DNA from: Crossiella cryophila
GTDB taxonomy: Bacteria; Actinomycetota; Actinomycetes; Mycobacteriales; Pseudonocardiaceae
Length of the DNA: 64,000 bases
Direction of reading: 5' to 3'
Assembly (NCBI RefSeq): GCF_014204915.1
Contig: NZ_JACHMH010000001.1
Location: 8,519,501-8,583,500 of the forward strand
The notes under the pieces are model-generated. The model ran no database searches. It had not been told where the DNA came from and saw only the letters and a list, made by a program, of their open reading frames with translations. Below, piece by piece: positions 8,743 through 18,046 of the stretch; the stretch's first letter is position 1, and each line of letters begins with the position of its first letter. The translations under genes and the position numbers were made by a program.

Positions 8743-10794
8743 TCAGGCGTCGATCGCGGCCCGGTCGACCCTGGCCGCCGAGTCGACCAGCCAGTTGCGC
8801 CGGGGCTCGACCTTCTCCCCCATCAGCAGCTCCAGCGCGGCTTCGGCGGCTTCGGCGTCGTCCAGGGTGATGCGGCGGACCGAGCGGGTGGCCGGGTTCA
8901 TCGTGGTGTCCCAGAGTTCCTCGGCGTCCATCTCGCCGAGGCCCTTGAACCGGGGCACCGGGGTGACGATCTGCTTGCCGGCCTTCTCCAGCTTGGTGAC
9001 GGTGTTCTCCATCTCGCGCTGGGTGAAGGTGAAGATGGTCTCGCTGTTGCGGCCCTTGGTGGTGATCTTGTGCAGCGGCGGCATGGCGGCGTAGAGCCTG
9101 CCGTCCTCGATCACCGGGCGCATGTACTTGGCGAACAGGGTGATCAGCAGGGTGCGGATGTGCGAGCCGTCCACGTCGGCGTCGGCCATCAGGATCACCC
9201 GGCCGTAGCGCATGGTGGTCAGGTCGAAGGTGCGGCCGCTGCCGGCGCCCAGGACCTGGACGATGCTGGAGATCTCGGCGTTGCGCAGGGTGTCGGCCAG
9301 GCTGGCCTTCTGCACGTTGAGGATCTTGCCGCGCAACGGCAGCAGCGCCTGGTACTCCGAGACCCTGGCCATCCGGGCGGAGCCGAGCGCGCTGTCGCCC
9401 TCGACCAGGAACAGCTCGCTGCGGGCCACGCCGGTGGTGCGGCAGTCGACCAGCTTGGGCGGCATGGCCGCGCCCTCGAGCGCGGTCTTGCGGCGGGCGG
9501 CGTCCTTCTGCTGCTTCTGGGTGAGCCGGACGCGGGCGGCGTCGACCACCTTCTGCAGCACGGTCTTGGCCTCGACCTTGCTGCGCTTGTCCTCGGTCCA
9601 GGCCTTGATGTGCCGTTCCACCACGTTCTGGATGACCTTGGTGATCCCGGCGGTGGAGAGTTCGTCCTTGGTCTGGGAGGTGAACTGCGGCTCGGGGATG
9701 CGCACGTGGATGACCGCGGTCATGCCTTCGAGCACATCGTCGAGCTGGGGCAGGTCCTCCTTGGGCTTGAGCAGGCCACGGCTCTTGGAGATGGCCTCCT
9801 GCAAGGCTTTCAGCGCGGCCCGGTCGAAGCCGCGGCGGTGCGTGCCGCCGTGCATGTTGCGGATGGTGTTGGTGAAGCACTCCACGGTGCGCTCGTAGCC
9901 GGTGCCCCAGCGCAGCGACACCTCGACCTGGGCGGTGCGTTCCACTTTGGACCGCATGACGCCGTTCTCGTCGGCGGCGTTCTCGGTGTAGGTGCCCTCG
10001 CCGTTGGCGTGGATGATCGCCGAGACCGCCTTGTCACCCGAAGGCGTGAGGAACTCCACCATGTCGGACAGGCCGTTGGGGAAGTGGAAGGTCTCCTCGG
10101 TGATGCCGCCCTCGGTGACATCGCGCAGCACGTAGGTGACGCCGGGGACCAGGAAGGCGGTGTTGCGCAGTTTGCCGCGGACGGCCTCGCGGTCCAGCGC
10201 GGCGCCGTTCTCGAAGTAGCGGGCGTCGTGCCAGTACCGGATGGAGGTGCCGGTGGACTCGTTGCGCTTCATCTTGCCGGTGACGTTGAGCCCGGAGACG
10301 CGGGTGAACTTGGCCTTGGGGCCGGGTCCGTCGAACTCGCCGGGCACGCCGTGCGCGAAGGACATCTGGTGCACCTTGCCCTCGCGCTTGACGGTGACGT
10401 CGAAGCGGTGTGAGAGCGCGTTGACCGCGGAGGCGCCGACGCCGTGCAGGCCGCCGGAGGTCTTGTAGCCGGAGCCGCCGAACTTGCCGCCCGCGTGCAG
10501 CCGGGTGAGCACCAGTTCGACGCCGGAGAGGCCGGATTTGGCGTGCACCCCGGTGGGGATGCCGCGGCCGTCGTCGTCGACCTGGACGCTGCCGTCGGCG
10601 TGCAGGGTCACCACGATCCTGGCCGCGTGCCCGGCGATGCCCTCGTCGGTGGAGTTGTCCACGACCTCGGTGAAGAGGTGGTTGATACCCCGGCTGTCGG
10701 TGGACCCGATGTACATGCCGGGCCGTTTGCGCACGGCTTCCAGACCCTCCAGATGGGTCAGGTCGTCGGCCCCATAAAGGGTCTCAGCAGTCAC
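8743..10794 (-). CDS. parE: DNA topoisomerase IV subunit B (ATPase)
   Basis: ATPase subunit of topoisomerase IV, 683 residues. It has the GHKL ATP-binding fold ([51 protein letters not shown]), the transducer domain, and the TOPRIM domain ([34 protein letters not shown]). The TOPRIM motif reads EGDSALGSA instead of the commoner EGDSAGGSA. The start is GTG 10794, nine bases after a GGGAG site. The gene ends 32 bases before parC, and the order parE-parC-membrane protein suggests one operon. The local parE-parC pairing, not near dnaA or recF, favours topoisomerase IV over gyrase. Confidence 0.95.
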   Translation of the reverse strand: MTAETLYGADDLTHLEGLEAVRKRPGMYIGSTDSRGINHLFTEVVDNSTDEGIAGHAARIVVTLHADGSVQVDDDGRGIPTGVHAKSGLSGVELVLTRLHAGGKFGGSGYKTSGGLHGVGASAVNALSHRFDVTVKREGKVHQMSFAHGVPGEFDGPGPKAKFTRVSGLNVTGKMKRNESTGTSIRYWHDARYFENGAALDREAVRGKLRNTAFLVPGVTYVLRDVTEGGITEETFHFPNGLSDMVEFLTPSGDKAVSAIIHANGEGTYTENAADENGVMRSKVERTAQVEVSLRWGTGYERTVECFTNTIRNMHGGTHRRGFDRAALKALQEAISKSRGLLKPKEDLPQLDDVLEGMTAVIHVRIPEPQFTSQTKDELSTAGITKVIQNVVERHIKAWTEDKRSKVEAKTVLQKVVDAARVRLTQKQQKDAARRKTALEGAAMPPKLVDCRTTGVARSELFLVEGDSALGSARMARVSEYQALLPLRGKILNVQKASLADTLRNAEISSIVQVLGAGSGRTFDLTTMRYGRVILMADADVDGSHIRTLLITLFAKYMRPVIEDGRLYAAMPPLHKITTKGRNSETIFTFTQREMENTVTKLEKAGKQIVTPVPRFKGLGEMDAEELWDTTMNPATRSVRRITLDDAEAAEAALELLMGEKVEPRRNWLVDSAARVDRAAIDA

Positions 10795-10887
10795 AGGGTC
10801 GTTCTCCCGGATCGTGGCACGAGGTGATTCGCCAGCATGACACCGTACTTGAGCCTAGCCGGGTGCTCCGACAGTCCTGAGCGGCCA

Positions 10888-12237
10888 TCAGGAAATGTCG
10901 GGCCGGGTGCGGACTGGCACGGCGACGACCAGCGTAGCCAGCAGGGCGGCGATCGTGCCGAGGAGGAAGAAGAGAGGTAGGCCACCTGTGGCCGCGAGGG
11001 CGCCGAAGACGGCGCTGGCGACCGAGCTGCCCAGCGTCCGGGCGAGCGAGTTGAGCCCGTTGGCGGCGGCGGCCTGCGCCGGTGGGGTGGCGTCCAGGAT
11101 GAGCGCGGGCATCGCCGAATAGGCCAGGCCGGCGCCGCCGGAGATGACCGTGGTGGCCAGCACCACGTGCCAGAGCGAGCTGTCCAAGGCCAGTCGCAGG
11201 GCGAAGCCGAGCACGACCCCGGCGCAGCCGATGAGCAGGGTGAACCTGCCCCCGCGGCGGGTGATGAGGCGGGCGGCGACCGGGGACAGGGCGGCCATCA
11301 GCAGGCCGCCGGGCAGCATGTACAGGCCGGAGGCGACCACGGAGAGTTCGTACCGGGTCTGTAACACGGTGACGGTGCCGAGGAAGTTGACGAACAGCGC
11401 GAACCCGGTGAGGAACGCGGACAGGTTGGTCAGCAGGACAGAGGCACGGGCGGCCAGCCGGAGGTCGACGATGGGCGCCCGGCGGCGTAACTCGACCAGG
11501 CCGAAGACGGCCAGGCCGAGGGTGGCGGCGCCGAGCAGGCCCAGGGTGAGCGGGGAGTCCCAGCCCCATTCGGCGCCGCGGCTCAGTGGCAGCAGCAGCG
11601 CGGTGAGGGCGAGGACGAGCAGGGTGGCGCCGACCAGGTCGACCGGGGCGCGTTCGCCGTTGGCAGGGACCTCGGGCACCAGCCAGTGGACCGCGGCCAG
11701 CGCGGGCAGCCCGGCGAGGAAGCAGACCCAGAACAGTCCGTGGAAGCCCCAGACGTCGGCGACCAGTCCGGCCAGCGGCAGCGCGACCGCGCCGCCGATC
11801 CCGAGCATGGCGCTGACCAGTGCGATCCCGCCGGCCCGCCGCTCGGCGGGGACCAGCGCGGCGATCAGGCTGATACCCAGCGGAATGGCCACTGTGGACA
11901 GTCCCTGGATCGCGCGGCCGACGATGAGCAGGGTGAGGTCGGTGGTGAGCGCGCAGAGCAGCGAGCCGAGCACGAAGGCCACTACCGCGAGCAGCAGAAC
12001 CCGTTTGCGGCCAAAGAGATCGGCCAGTCGGCCGAGCAGCGGGTTGGCCACCGCCCCGACCACCACGGTGACGGTGACCAGCCAGCTCGTGGTGGCCGGG
12101 GAGGCGCCGAGGCGTTCCGGCAGGCCGGGCAGGACCGGGATGAGCATGGTGTGGGTGAGCAGGGTGACCAGCGCGGTGAACGCGAGGACCGTGGTCAGCA
12201 ACCCGGTGCGGGTGGCGGGCTCGCGCAGTGTGGTCAC
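10888..12237 (-). CDS. MFS multidrug-type exporter
   Basis: A 449-residue, 12- to 14-segment major facilitator. Motif A is clear (NPLLGRLADLFGRKRVLL, about residues 65-82), as is the motif C region GIGGAVALPLAGL (about 150) typical of drug:H+ antiporters. The segment PAERRAGGIALVSAML lies just before it. It starts at 12237 and ends 93 bases before parE on the same strand, but has no obvious functional link to it. Substrate unknown; export of a drug or secondary metabolite is inferred from the family. Confidence 0.88.
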   Translation of the reverse strand: MTTLREPATRTGLLTTVLAFTALVTLLTHTMLIPVLPGLPERLGASPATTSWLVTVTVVVGAVANPLLGRLADLFGRKRVLLLAVVAFVLGSLLCALTTDLTLLIVGRAIQGLSTVAIPLGISLIAALVPAERRAGGIALVSAMLGIGGAVALPLAGLVADVWGFHGLFWVCFLAGLPALAAVHWLVPEVPANGERAPVDLVGATLLVLALTALLLPLSRGAEWGWDSPLTLGLLGAATLGLAVFGLVELRRRAPIVDLRLAARASVLLTNLSAFLTGFALFVNFLGTVTVLQTRYELSVVASGLYMLPGGLLMAALSPVAARLITRRGGRFTLLIGCAGVVLGFALRLALDSSLWHVVLATTVISGGAGLAYSAMPALILDATPPAQAAAANGLNSLARTLGSSVASAVFGALAATGGLPLFFLLGTIAALLATLVVAVPVRTRPDIS

Positions 12238-12308
12238 CCGGCCACCCTACGTTCCCGGCATCGGCCGGTCAGCCGACGAAGGATCTCCAGGTGCGGGGAT
12301 TCGCCAGG

Positions 12309-12653
12309 TCAGCCCTGGTTCATGCCGCCGACCCACAGCGGCCGGATCTCCACCGAGCCGCCCTGGATCGCGCCGGGGTGACCCTTGGCGATCTCGACCG
12401 CCTCGTCCAGGTCGGCGCACTCGATCAGGACGAATCCGGCGATCTGCTCCTTGGTCTCGGCGAACGGCCCATCGGAGAGCAACACCTCGCCCTGGGCGCC
12501 CAGGCGCAGTGTGGTGGCGTCGGAGCTGGGCTGGAGGATGCCGCCGCCCTTGGTGATGCCGCGTTCGGCCAGGTCCTGGCCCCAGGTGCCACAGCCTTCG
12601 GAGGTCTCGTCGGCGCGGCTCTCGTCCTGGCAGATCAGCAACAGGTACTGCAT
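12309..12653 (-). CDS. YCII-related (DGPF) protein
   Basis: A 114-residue dimeric alpha/beta-barrel protein of the YCII superfamily. MQYLLLICQDE opens the first strand and LLSDGPFAETKEQIAGFVLIE is the defining DGPF motif with the conserved acidic residue; PLWVGG ends the domain. AAAGGA stands eight bases before the ATG at 12653. In actinobacteria such proteins are often encoded beside COG4941-type sigma factors; the one in this window (ending at 1277) is about 10 kb away, so a link is only suggestive. Biochemical role unknown. Confidence 0.88.
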   Translation of the reverse strand: MQYLLLICQDESRADETSEGCGTWGQDLAERGITKGGGILQPSSDATTLRLGAQGEVLLSDGPFAETKEQIAGFVLIECADLDEAVEIAKGHPGAIQGGSVEIRPLWVGGMNQG

Positions 12654-12752
12654 GGTCGTTGTCCTTTCTCGCGAACCCGGTACTCCCCCACGACGAACGG
12701 CCCGGCGGCTAATCGACAGGACCGGCGACGAGATCGTGGCTACGGTACGGCG

Positions 12753-13196
12753 ATGTCCGAGGACCTCATCCTGCGTTGCGCCCAGGATCCGCGCGTGTCG
12801 ATCACCTTCGCCGGGGCCGAGGTGACGGCGAACCCCCTGGACAGTCCGCTGACGTTCGCCGTGCGGGTGAGCGCGCCGGGACTGGACGCGGTGGCACACG
12901 GGGTGACGCACTACGTGGACGGGATGGCGCTGCCCCGGTTCCTGGAGCGCCTGGAGCTGACCGGCTGGGCTGGTGAACTGGCCTGGCATAGTACGGATCG
13001 CGATATATCCGTGTGCGCGGTATATGACGGCCGCGGATATATGCGGCTGACCTGGACGGTGCGGCCGTGGCGGAAGTCGGCGCAGGGCGAGTGGGCGGCC
13101 TCGGTGACGACGGTGCTGGAGGGCGGGTCCCGGGACCGGTTCGTGGCCGAGCTGATGGAGTTCCTGGGCCAGGGGGATCATCGCGGGCAGGACTGA
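12753..13196 (+). CDS. Small uncharacterised protein, DUF6228-like
   Basis: A 147-residue soluble protein starting MSEDLILRCAQDPRVSI. It has alternating beta strands and a WTVRPWRKSAQGEWAASVTTVLEGG segment, resembling from memory the actinobacterial DUF6228 group; no function is established. The region 13001-13044 contains three ATATA words that force the rare ATA and GTA codons, unlike the rest of the gene (see findings). Convergent with the peptidase gene, separated by a perfect hairpin. Confidence 0.7.
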   Translation: MSEDLILRCAQDPRVSITFAGAEVTANPLDSPLTFAVRVSAPGLDAVAHGVTHYVDGMALPRFLERLELTGWAGELAWHSTDRDISVCAVYDGRGYMRLTWTVRPWRKSAQGEWAASVTTVLEGGSRDRFVAELMEFLGQGDHRGQD

Positions 13197-13225
13197 ACGG
13201 CCGCGGACGGACCACGGCCGTTCAG
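13193..13225. terminator. Hairpin terminator between convergent genes
   Basis: CTGAACGGCCG (13193-13203) is perfectly complementary to CGGCCGTTCAG (13215-13225) across an 11-base loop. It overlaps the stop of the plus-strand gene and precedes the stop of the minus-strand peptidase gene. It could terminate both transcripts; no U-tract is present, as is usual in actinobacteria. Confidence 0.65.
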
Positions 13226-13238
13226 AATTCCCTGGGAG

Positions 13239-15413
13239 TTACTTCCCGTTCGGGTACAGGTACTTCTCCGCCGGGATCACCTTGCCGTGTGCCCAGGCGT
13301 CGAAGAAGCCGCGCAGGTCCTTGCCGCTGACCTGCTGGGCGAGAGCCTCGAACTGCAGCCAGGTGGCGTTGCCGCCGTTGTTCTCGCGGATCCAGCGCTT
13401 GAGCAGGCCGAAGAATGCCTGGTCGCCGACGGTGCGGCGCAGGGCGTGCATCATCACCGAGCCCTTGTGGTAGAGCGCCGGGTCCAGTTCCTTGCCGGGG
13501 CCGGGGTCGAACAGCGGGACGTTCCAGAACTCGGGCTTGTTCCGGTTCTCCTCGACGACGCCGCGGTAGAAGCCCTTGTCCAGGTCGGCGCCGTTGTGTT
13601 CCTCCCAGAGCTGGTTGGCGTACTGGGCCACGCACTCGTTGAGGCAGGCGTTGCGCCAGTCGGCGACCGAGACGGCGTTGCCGAACCACTGGTGGGTCAG
13701 CTCGTGTGCCATGGAGGCGTCCCACATGCCGCCGGAGTAGGTGGGGCGGCTCTGCGTCTCCAGGGCGCCGAGGCCGCTGGCGTTGACGATGATGCCGCCG
13801 GTGCTGCTGAACGGGTAGGGGCCGTAGAGCGAGCTGAAGTAGTCCAGCATCGGCTGCATCAGGGCCTCGGAGGCCGGTTCCGGGGTGGTGCCGCTGCCCC
13901 AGGCGTAGATCGCCGGCTTGCCGTCCTTGAGGGTGCTGGTGCGCATGGTGAACTTGTCCACCGCGACCGTGGACAGGTAGGTGGCCATGGGCTGGTCCTC
14001 GTGCCAGTGGAAGGTGCTGCGGCCGTCGGCCTTGCTGGTCTGGCCGGGTTTGCCGTTGCCGACCGCGGTCCAGCCCTCCGGCACGGTGGCGGTCAGGGAG
14101 AAGGTGGCCTTGTCCGAGGGGTGGTCGTTGGCCGGGTACCAGCTGGCGGCCGAGTGCGGTTCGCCGCTGGCGCTGAAGCCGCCGCCCTGGATCGGATTCC
14201 AGCCCTCGGTGCCGTGCTTGCCGGAGTAGCGGACGCGGACCTTGAACTTGCTGCCCTTGCGGATCCGCTGCTTCGGGGTGATCACCAGTTCGTGCTCGGC
14301 CTCACGCCGGTTACCCGCCTGGGCACCGTCCACTGTGGTCGAGTCGACGGTGAATCCGTTGAGGTCCAGGTGGAACAGGTCCAGGTCGCGCTGGGCGACG
14401 GCCGTGACGGTGGTGTCGCCGGTCAGCGCCTCGGGCTTGGCCGGGTCGTAGTCGATCTTCACGTCGTAGTGCTCGACCTGGTAGCCGGAGTTGCCGTCCT
14501 TGGGGTAGTACGGGTCGCCGACCCCGGCCGGGTCCTGGGCCAGGCCCCAGACCGCGGTGATCATCGCGTTGGTGCTCATGGTCTCGACCTCGGGGTCGAG
14601 GTTGGCCAGGGTGTCGCAGGCCTTGTGGTAGCAGTCGTCGAGCGGCGTCATGAAGCCGCCGGTGCGCACGCCCTTCTCGTGGAAGGCGGTGTGGTCCGAG
14701 CCGCCGCCCGCGCCGACCTCGAAGGTGTCCTTGCCGCGGTCCTTGAAGTACTTCTGGAACAGCGGGGTGGCCGGGGTGCCGGTGTCGATCACGATGAAGA
14801 ACTGCGGTTTGGGCGTGGCGGTCATGTCGAAGTTGAGGTAGACCTCGATCTGGTCCCGCTGCACCGGGGTCAGCCCGCCGACGTAGTGCCGCGAGCCGAC
14901 CAGTCCGCTTTCCTCAGCGCCCCACCAGGCGAAGCGCAGGTGCCGGTCGGTGGGCAGCTTCTTCCTCGCCACGGTGAGCGCGGTGGTGAGCAGCGCCGCC
15001 GAGCCGGAGCCGTTGTCGTTGAGGCCGGGACCCTCGGGCACGCTGTCCAGGTGGGCGCCCAGGAACAGGGTGCGGGACTCGTCGCCGCCGGGCCAGTCGG
15101 CGATCAGGTTGAAGCCGTCCTTGCCGTCGTGCTGGAACTTCTGCACGGTGGTGCGGAATCCGGCCAGGTCCAGGCGGGCCTTGACGTAGTCCAGGGACTG
15201 CTTGAACCCGGGGGTGCCGTGTGCGCGGTTGCCGCCGTTGTGATCGGCGATCTGCTGGAACGCCTGGAGGTGCGGCAGCACGTCCGCATAGGACACGGTG
15301 GGCACACCGCCCGCGCCGGTGGCGCCTGGCTGGGCGGTGGCCGGCGCGACGCCGGTGAGCACGACGGCGGCGCCGAGCAGCACCGGCAGCAGCCGTCTGA
15401 GGGGTGATCGCAT
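13239..15413 (-). CDS. Secreted double-headed metallopeptidase: M28 aminopeptidase fused to M1 peptidase
   Basis: A 724-residue exported protein with a Sec signal (residues 1-27, cleavage near PATAQ). Residues about 45-290 form an M28 zinc aminopeptidase: GAHLDSV, NDNGSGSAALL, WWGAEESGLVGS and SDHTAFHEKGV supply the expected metal ligands. Residues about 315-724 form an M1 (gluzincin) unit: HELTHQWFG, then Glu exactly 18 residues on in LNECVAQYAN, which completes HEXXH-18-E. The usual GAMEN exopeptidase motif reads GALET. Both active sites look intact, so the enzyme should act on extracellular peptides or proteins at two centres. It follows the sensor kinase by 60 bases on the same strand. 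The ATG at 15413 lacks a strong ribosome binding site. Confidence 0.88.
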   Translation of the reverse strand: MRSPLRRLLPVLLGAAVVLTGVAPATAQPGATGAGGVPTVSYADVLPHLQAFQQIADHNGGNRAHGTPGFKQSLDYVKARLDLAGFRTTVQKFQHDGKDGFNLIADWPGGDESRTLFLGAHLDSVPEGPGLNDNGSGSAALLTTALTVARKKLPTDRHLRFAWWGAEESGLVGSRHYVGGLTPVQRDQIEVYLNFDMTATPKPQFFIVIDTGTPATPLFQKYFKDRGKDTFEVGAGGGSDHTAFHEKGVRTGGFMTPLDDCYHKACDTLANLDPEVETMSTNAMITAVWGLAQDPAGVGDPYYPKDGNSGYQVEHYDVKIDYDPAKPEALTGDTTVTAVAQRDLDLFHLDLNGFTVDSTTVDGAQAGNRREAEHELVITPKQRIRKGSKFKVRVRYSGKHGTEGWNPIQGGGFSASGEPHSAASWYPANDHPSDKATFSLTATVPEGWTAVGNGKPGQTSKADGRSTFHWHEDQPMATYLSTVAVDKFTMRTSTLKDGKPAIYAWGSGTTPEPASEALMQPMLDYFSSLYGPYPFSSTGGIIVNASGLGALETQSRPTYSGGMWDASMAHELTHQWFGNAVSVADWRNACLNECVAQYANQLWEEHNGADLDKGFYRGVVEENRNKPEFWNVPLFDPGPGKELDPALYHKGSVMMHALRRTVGDQAFFGLLKRWIRENNGGNATWLQFEALAQQVSGKDLRGFFDAWAHGKVIPAEKYLYPNGK

Positions 15414-15473
15414 GCTCGGGGAGCGTAAGCGGGAAATGTCAGGGACTTGTTGTGCCGCGGTGAGGAGCCGGTT

Positions 15474-17225
15474 CTATCGGGGCAATCGCAGGGTGAAGGT
15501 GGAGCCGGCGCCGGGTTCGCTGGCGGCGGTGACGGTGCCGCCGTGCGCCTGGGCGAGCTGGCGGACGATGGCCAGGCCGAGGCCGCTGCCGCCGGACTGT
15601 CTGCTGCGGGATTTCTCCGCGCGCCAGAAGCGGTCGAAGACCTGGGGCAGGTGTTCGGGGCTGATCCCGCTGCCGGTGTCGGCGACCTGGAAGAGCACCG
15701 CCTCGGGTTCGGCGTGCGCGGTGACGGTGACCCGGCCGCCCGCCGGGGTGTGCCGGACCGCGTTGGCCACCAGGTTGCCCAGGGCCTGACGCAGCCGCAC
15801 CGGGTCCGCCCAGAGTTCCGGGTCGCCGTCCACTGTGGACTCCAGGTGCACACCCGCGGCGTCGGCGGCGGCGCGGTGCGCGGAGACCAGGGTGTCCACC
15901 AGGTCGGCCACCCTGAGCTGTTCGGGGTGCACGCGCAGTTTGCCGGCATCGGCCATGGCCAGGTCCTGCAGGTCGTCGATGATGCGTTGCAGTTGCCGGG
16001 ATTCGGCCAGCAGGAAGGTGATCAGCGCCTGGTCGGGCTGGGTGACGCCGTCCTCGGCCGCTTCCAGCCAGCCGCGGATGTTGGACAGCGGGGTGCGCAG
16101 CTCGTGCGCGATGTCGCCGACCATGGCCTTGCGCAGTTCCTCCACCCGCGCCCGGCTCTCGGCCATCTCGTTGAAGGCCGCGGCCAGCCGGGCGATCTCG
16201 TCCCGGCCGGTGACCTGGACCCGTGCGGCGGCGTCGCCGTCCTTCATCCGTTGCGCGGCGCCGGTGAGCGCGCGCAGCGGGCGCACGAGGCGCCGTCCGG
16301 CCAGCACGGTGATCACCACGGTGAACAGCAGCACCAGCGCGGCCACCCAGAGGATCCGGGTCTGGTTGGCCGGGGACAGGTCGAGGGAGGCCGAGGGGGT
16401 GTTGCCGGGGGTGGTCACGTAGAGCACGGCGGGGGCGGCCACGAACGGGTCGAGTTGTTCCTTGCGGGAGGAGGTGAGGCAGTTGTCCACCAGTTCGCCG
16501 CCGTTGGGCGCGCTGACCGCGGGCCGGTCGAAGACCCAGGTGAGGTCGAGTTTGAGGGTGGCCCTGGACAGGCCGCGGCGGGTCAGGCAGTCGTTGAACA
16601 GCTCGTTGAGCTTGCCGATCGCGGCCAGTTCGGTGGGCTGGGCCCGGTCCAGTGCGAGCTGGGAGCAGCCGTTGACGCTGAGCGGGTTGACCGTCTCGAT
16701 CTGGGTGCGCCCGTTGGGTTTGGTGACCAGCTGGGCCAGGCCGCCGGTGCGGGTCTGCACGCAGGGCAGCGCGGCCTCGGCGGAGCGGCGCAGCGCGTCC
16801 CGTTCGGCCGGGCTGAGCTGGAACGGGCCGACCGCGCGCGGATCGATCCGGTCCCCTGGCGCGCCGGGGGCCAGCGAGCGGTCCAGGTTCAGCGGGTCGA
16901 TGGTCGCGGATGCCTTGACCGGCAGCTCCTTTCCAGGATCGGTGTCCACAATGGACTTCTGGTCCGGGGTGAGGAGGGCGATCCGGCGGCCGGTGCTCGC
17001 GGCGAGTTCGCGGACCAGGCCGTCCACCTGGGACCAGTCGGGGTGGGTGGCGGCGTAGCCGACGAGCTGGTCGTAGACGCGGGCGTCGTCGGCCAGCGCG
17101 CGGCCCTGTTCCTGTTGGATGGCCACGGTGGTGGTGCGCACGGCCAGCCACGCGGTGGCGCCGACCGCGCAGACCGCGATCAGGATGGAGGCGGCCAGCA
17201 GCCGCGCGAACAGGCTACGGCGCAC
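15474..17225 (-). CDS. Sensor histidine kinase
   Basis: Membrane-bound sensor of a two-component system. From GTG 17225 the protein is 583 residues: TM1 (about 8-30), an extracellular sensor of about 250 residues with several cysteines (PCVQTR, NGCSQ, NDCLTRR, DNCLTS), TM2 (LWVAALVLLFTVVITVLAG), HAMP, a HisKA dimerisation helix with phospho-acceptor His in GDIAHELRTPLSNIRGW, and the ATPase boxes NLVANAVRHTP, DTGSGI and GGSGLGLAIV. The four paired cysteines suggest disulfides outside the cell. An alternative TTG start at 17261 would add 12 residues. GTG 17225 gives an 11-base overlap with the response regulator and implies translational coupling. The signal is unknown. Confidence 0.92.
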   Translation of the reverse strand: MRRSLFARLLAASILIAVCAVGATAWLAVRTTTVAIQQEQGRALADDARVYDQLVGYAATHPDWSQVDGLVRELAASTGRRIALLTPDQKSIVDTDPGKELPVKASATIDPLNLDRSLAPGAPGDRIDPRAVGPFQLSPAERDALRRSAEAALPCVQTRTGGLAQLVTKPNGRTQIETVNPLSVNGCSQLALDRAQPTELAAIGKLNELFNDCLTRRGLSRATLKLDLTWVFDRPAVSAPNGGELVDNCLTSSRKEQLDPFVAAPAVLYVTTPGNTPSASLDLSPANQTRILWVAALVLLFTVVITVLAGRRLVRPLRALTGAAQRMKDGDAAARVQVTGRDEIARLAAAFNEMAESRARVEELRKAMVGDIAHELRTPLSNIRGWLEAAEDGVTQPDQALITFLLAESRQLQRIIDDLQDLAMADAGKLRVHPEQLRVADLVDTLVSAHRAAADAAGVHLESTVDGDPELWADPVRLRQALGNLVANAVRHTPAGGRVTVTAHAEPEAVLFQVADTGSGISPEHLPQVFDRFWRAEKSRSRQSGGSGLGLAIVRQLAQAHGGTVTAASEPGAGSTFTLRLPR

Positions 17226-17922
17226 CGCGGCGCTCGCTGTCGTCGGAGAGCTTGTAGCCAACGCCGTAAACGGTGACCAGGCGGACCGGGCGGCGTGGGT
17301 CGGGTTCGAGTTTGCGGCGCAGGTTCATCACGTGCACGTCGATGGTGCGGCTGGTGATGTACCGGTCGAACCCGTGCAGCCGTTCGAGGAGCTGTTCCCT
17401 GGTGAAGACGCGTTCCGGTTGCGCGGCAAGGGCTTCCAGCAGCCGGAACTCCCCCGGCGTGCACTCCACCTGCTCGCCGGCGCAGCGCACCTGGTGGCGG
17501 CGCGGGTCGATCTCGATGGCGCCCACCCGCAGCACCGGGTCGACTTCGGGCCTGCCGGATCCGGTGCGGCGCAACAGGGTGCGCACCCTGGCCATGAGTT
17601 CGCGCGGGCTGAACGGTTTGGTCATGTAGTCGTCGGCGCCGAGGTCGAGGCCGAGCAGCAGGTCGTCCTCGGTGGAGCGGGCGGTGAGCATGAGCACCGG
17701 AAGTTCGGATTCGGCGCGCAGGATCCGGCACACGTCCAGGCCGTCGACCAGGGGCAGCATCACGTCCAGCACCAGCAGGTCGGGCTGCCGCCGCCGGACC
17801 TCCTCCAGTGCGCTGCGCCCGTCGCCGACGACCACGACCGAATGCCGCTCCCGTTCCAGGTAGCGGCGGATGAGTTCGGCCTGGTGCTCGTCGTCCTCGG
17901 CGAGCACGATGTGGGCGCACAT
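17215..17922 (-). CDS. OmpR/PhoB-family response regulator
   Basis: A 235-residue regulator. The receiver domain (residues 1-120) has acidic pair EDD, phospho-acceptor Asp in LLVLDVMLP (about 51), Thr in LMLTARS and Lys in YMTKPFSP. The C-terminal winged helix (about 135-228) ends in SRTIDVHVMNLRRKLEPD and VTVYGVGYKL. It starts at ATG 17922 and overlaps its cognate kinase. It is divergent from the lipoprotein/adaptor/ABC operon that begins at 18047, which is its most likely target. The first residues (MCAHIVLAEDD) fix the start; longer in-frame readings would enter the promoter. Confidence 0.94.
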   Translation of the reverse strand: MCAHIVLAEDDEHQAELIRRYLERERHSVVVVGDGRSALEEVRRRQPDLLVLDVMLPLVDGLDVCRILRAESELPVLMLTARSTEDDLLLGLDLGADDYMTKPFSPRELMARVRTLLRRTGSGRPEVDPVLRVGAIEIDPRRHQVRCAGEQVECTPGEFRLLEALAAQPERVFTREQLLERLHGFDRYITSRTIDVHVMNLRRKLEPDPRRPVRLVTVYGVGYKLSDDSERRGAP

Positions 17923-18046
17923 ACCGGCGATCCTAGGCGCGTCCCCGGCCGTCGGCGGCCCGCGCAGGCCCCACTTCAGGGTGAGGCCATCGGATGACGA
18001 ATAGTTCCTGACAGGTTCCTGACAATCGTCGGCGACGGTGTCCGCC

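Noticed and set aside
8711-9880. Upstream extension of the parC reading frame
   Set aside because: It overlaps parE antisense-free but in another frame, lacks any topoisomerase homology, and the natural ParC N-terminus with a ribosome binding site is at 8710.
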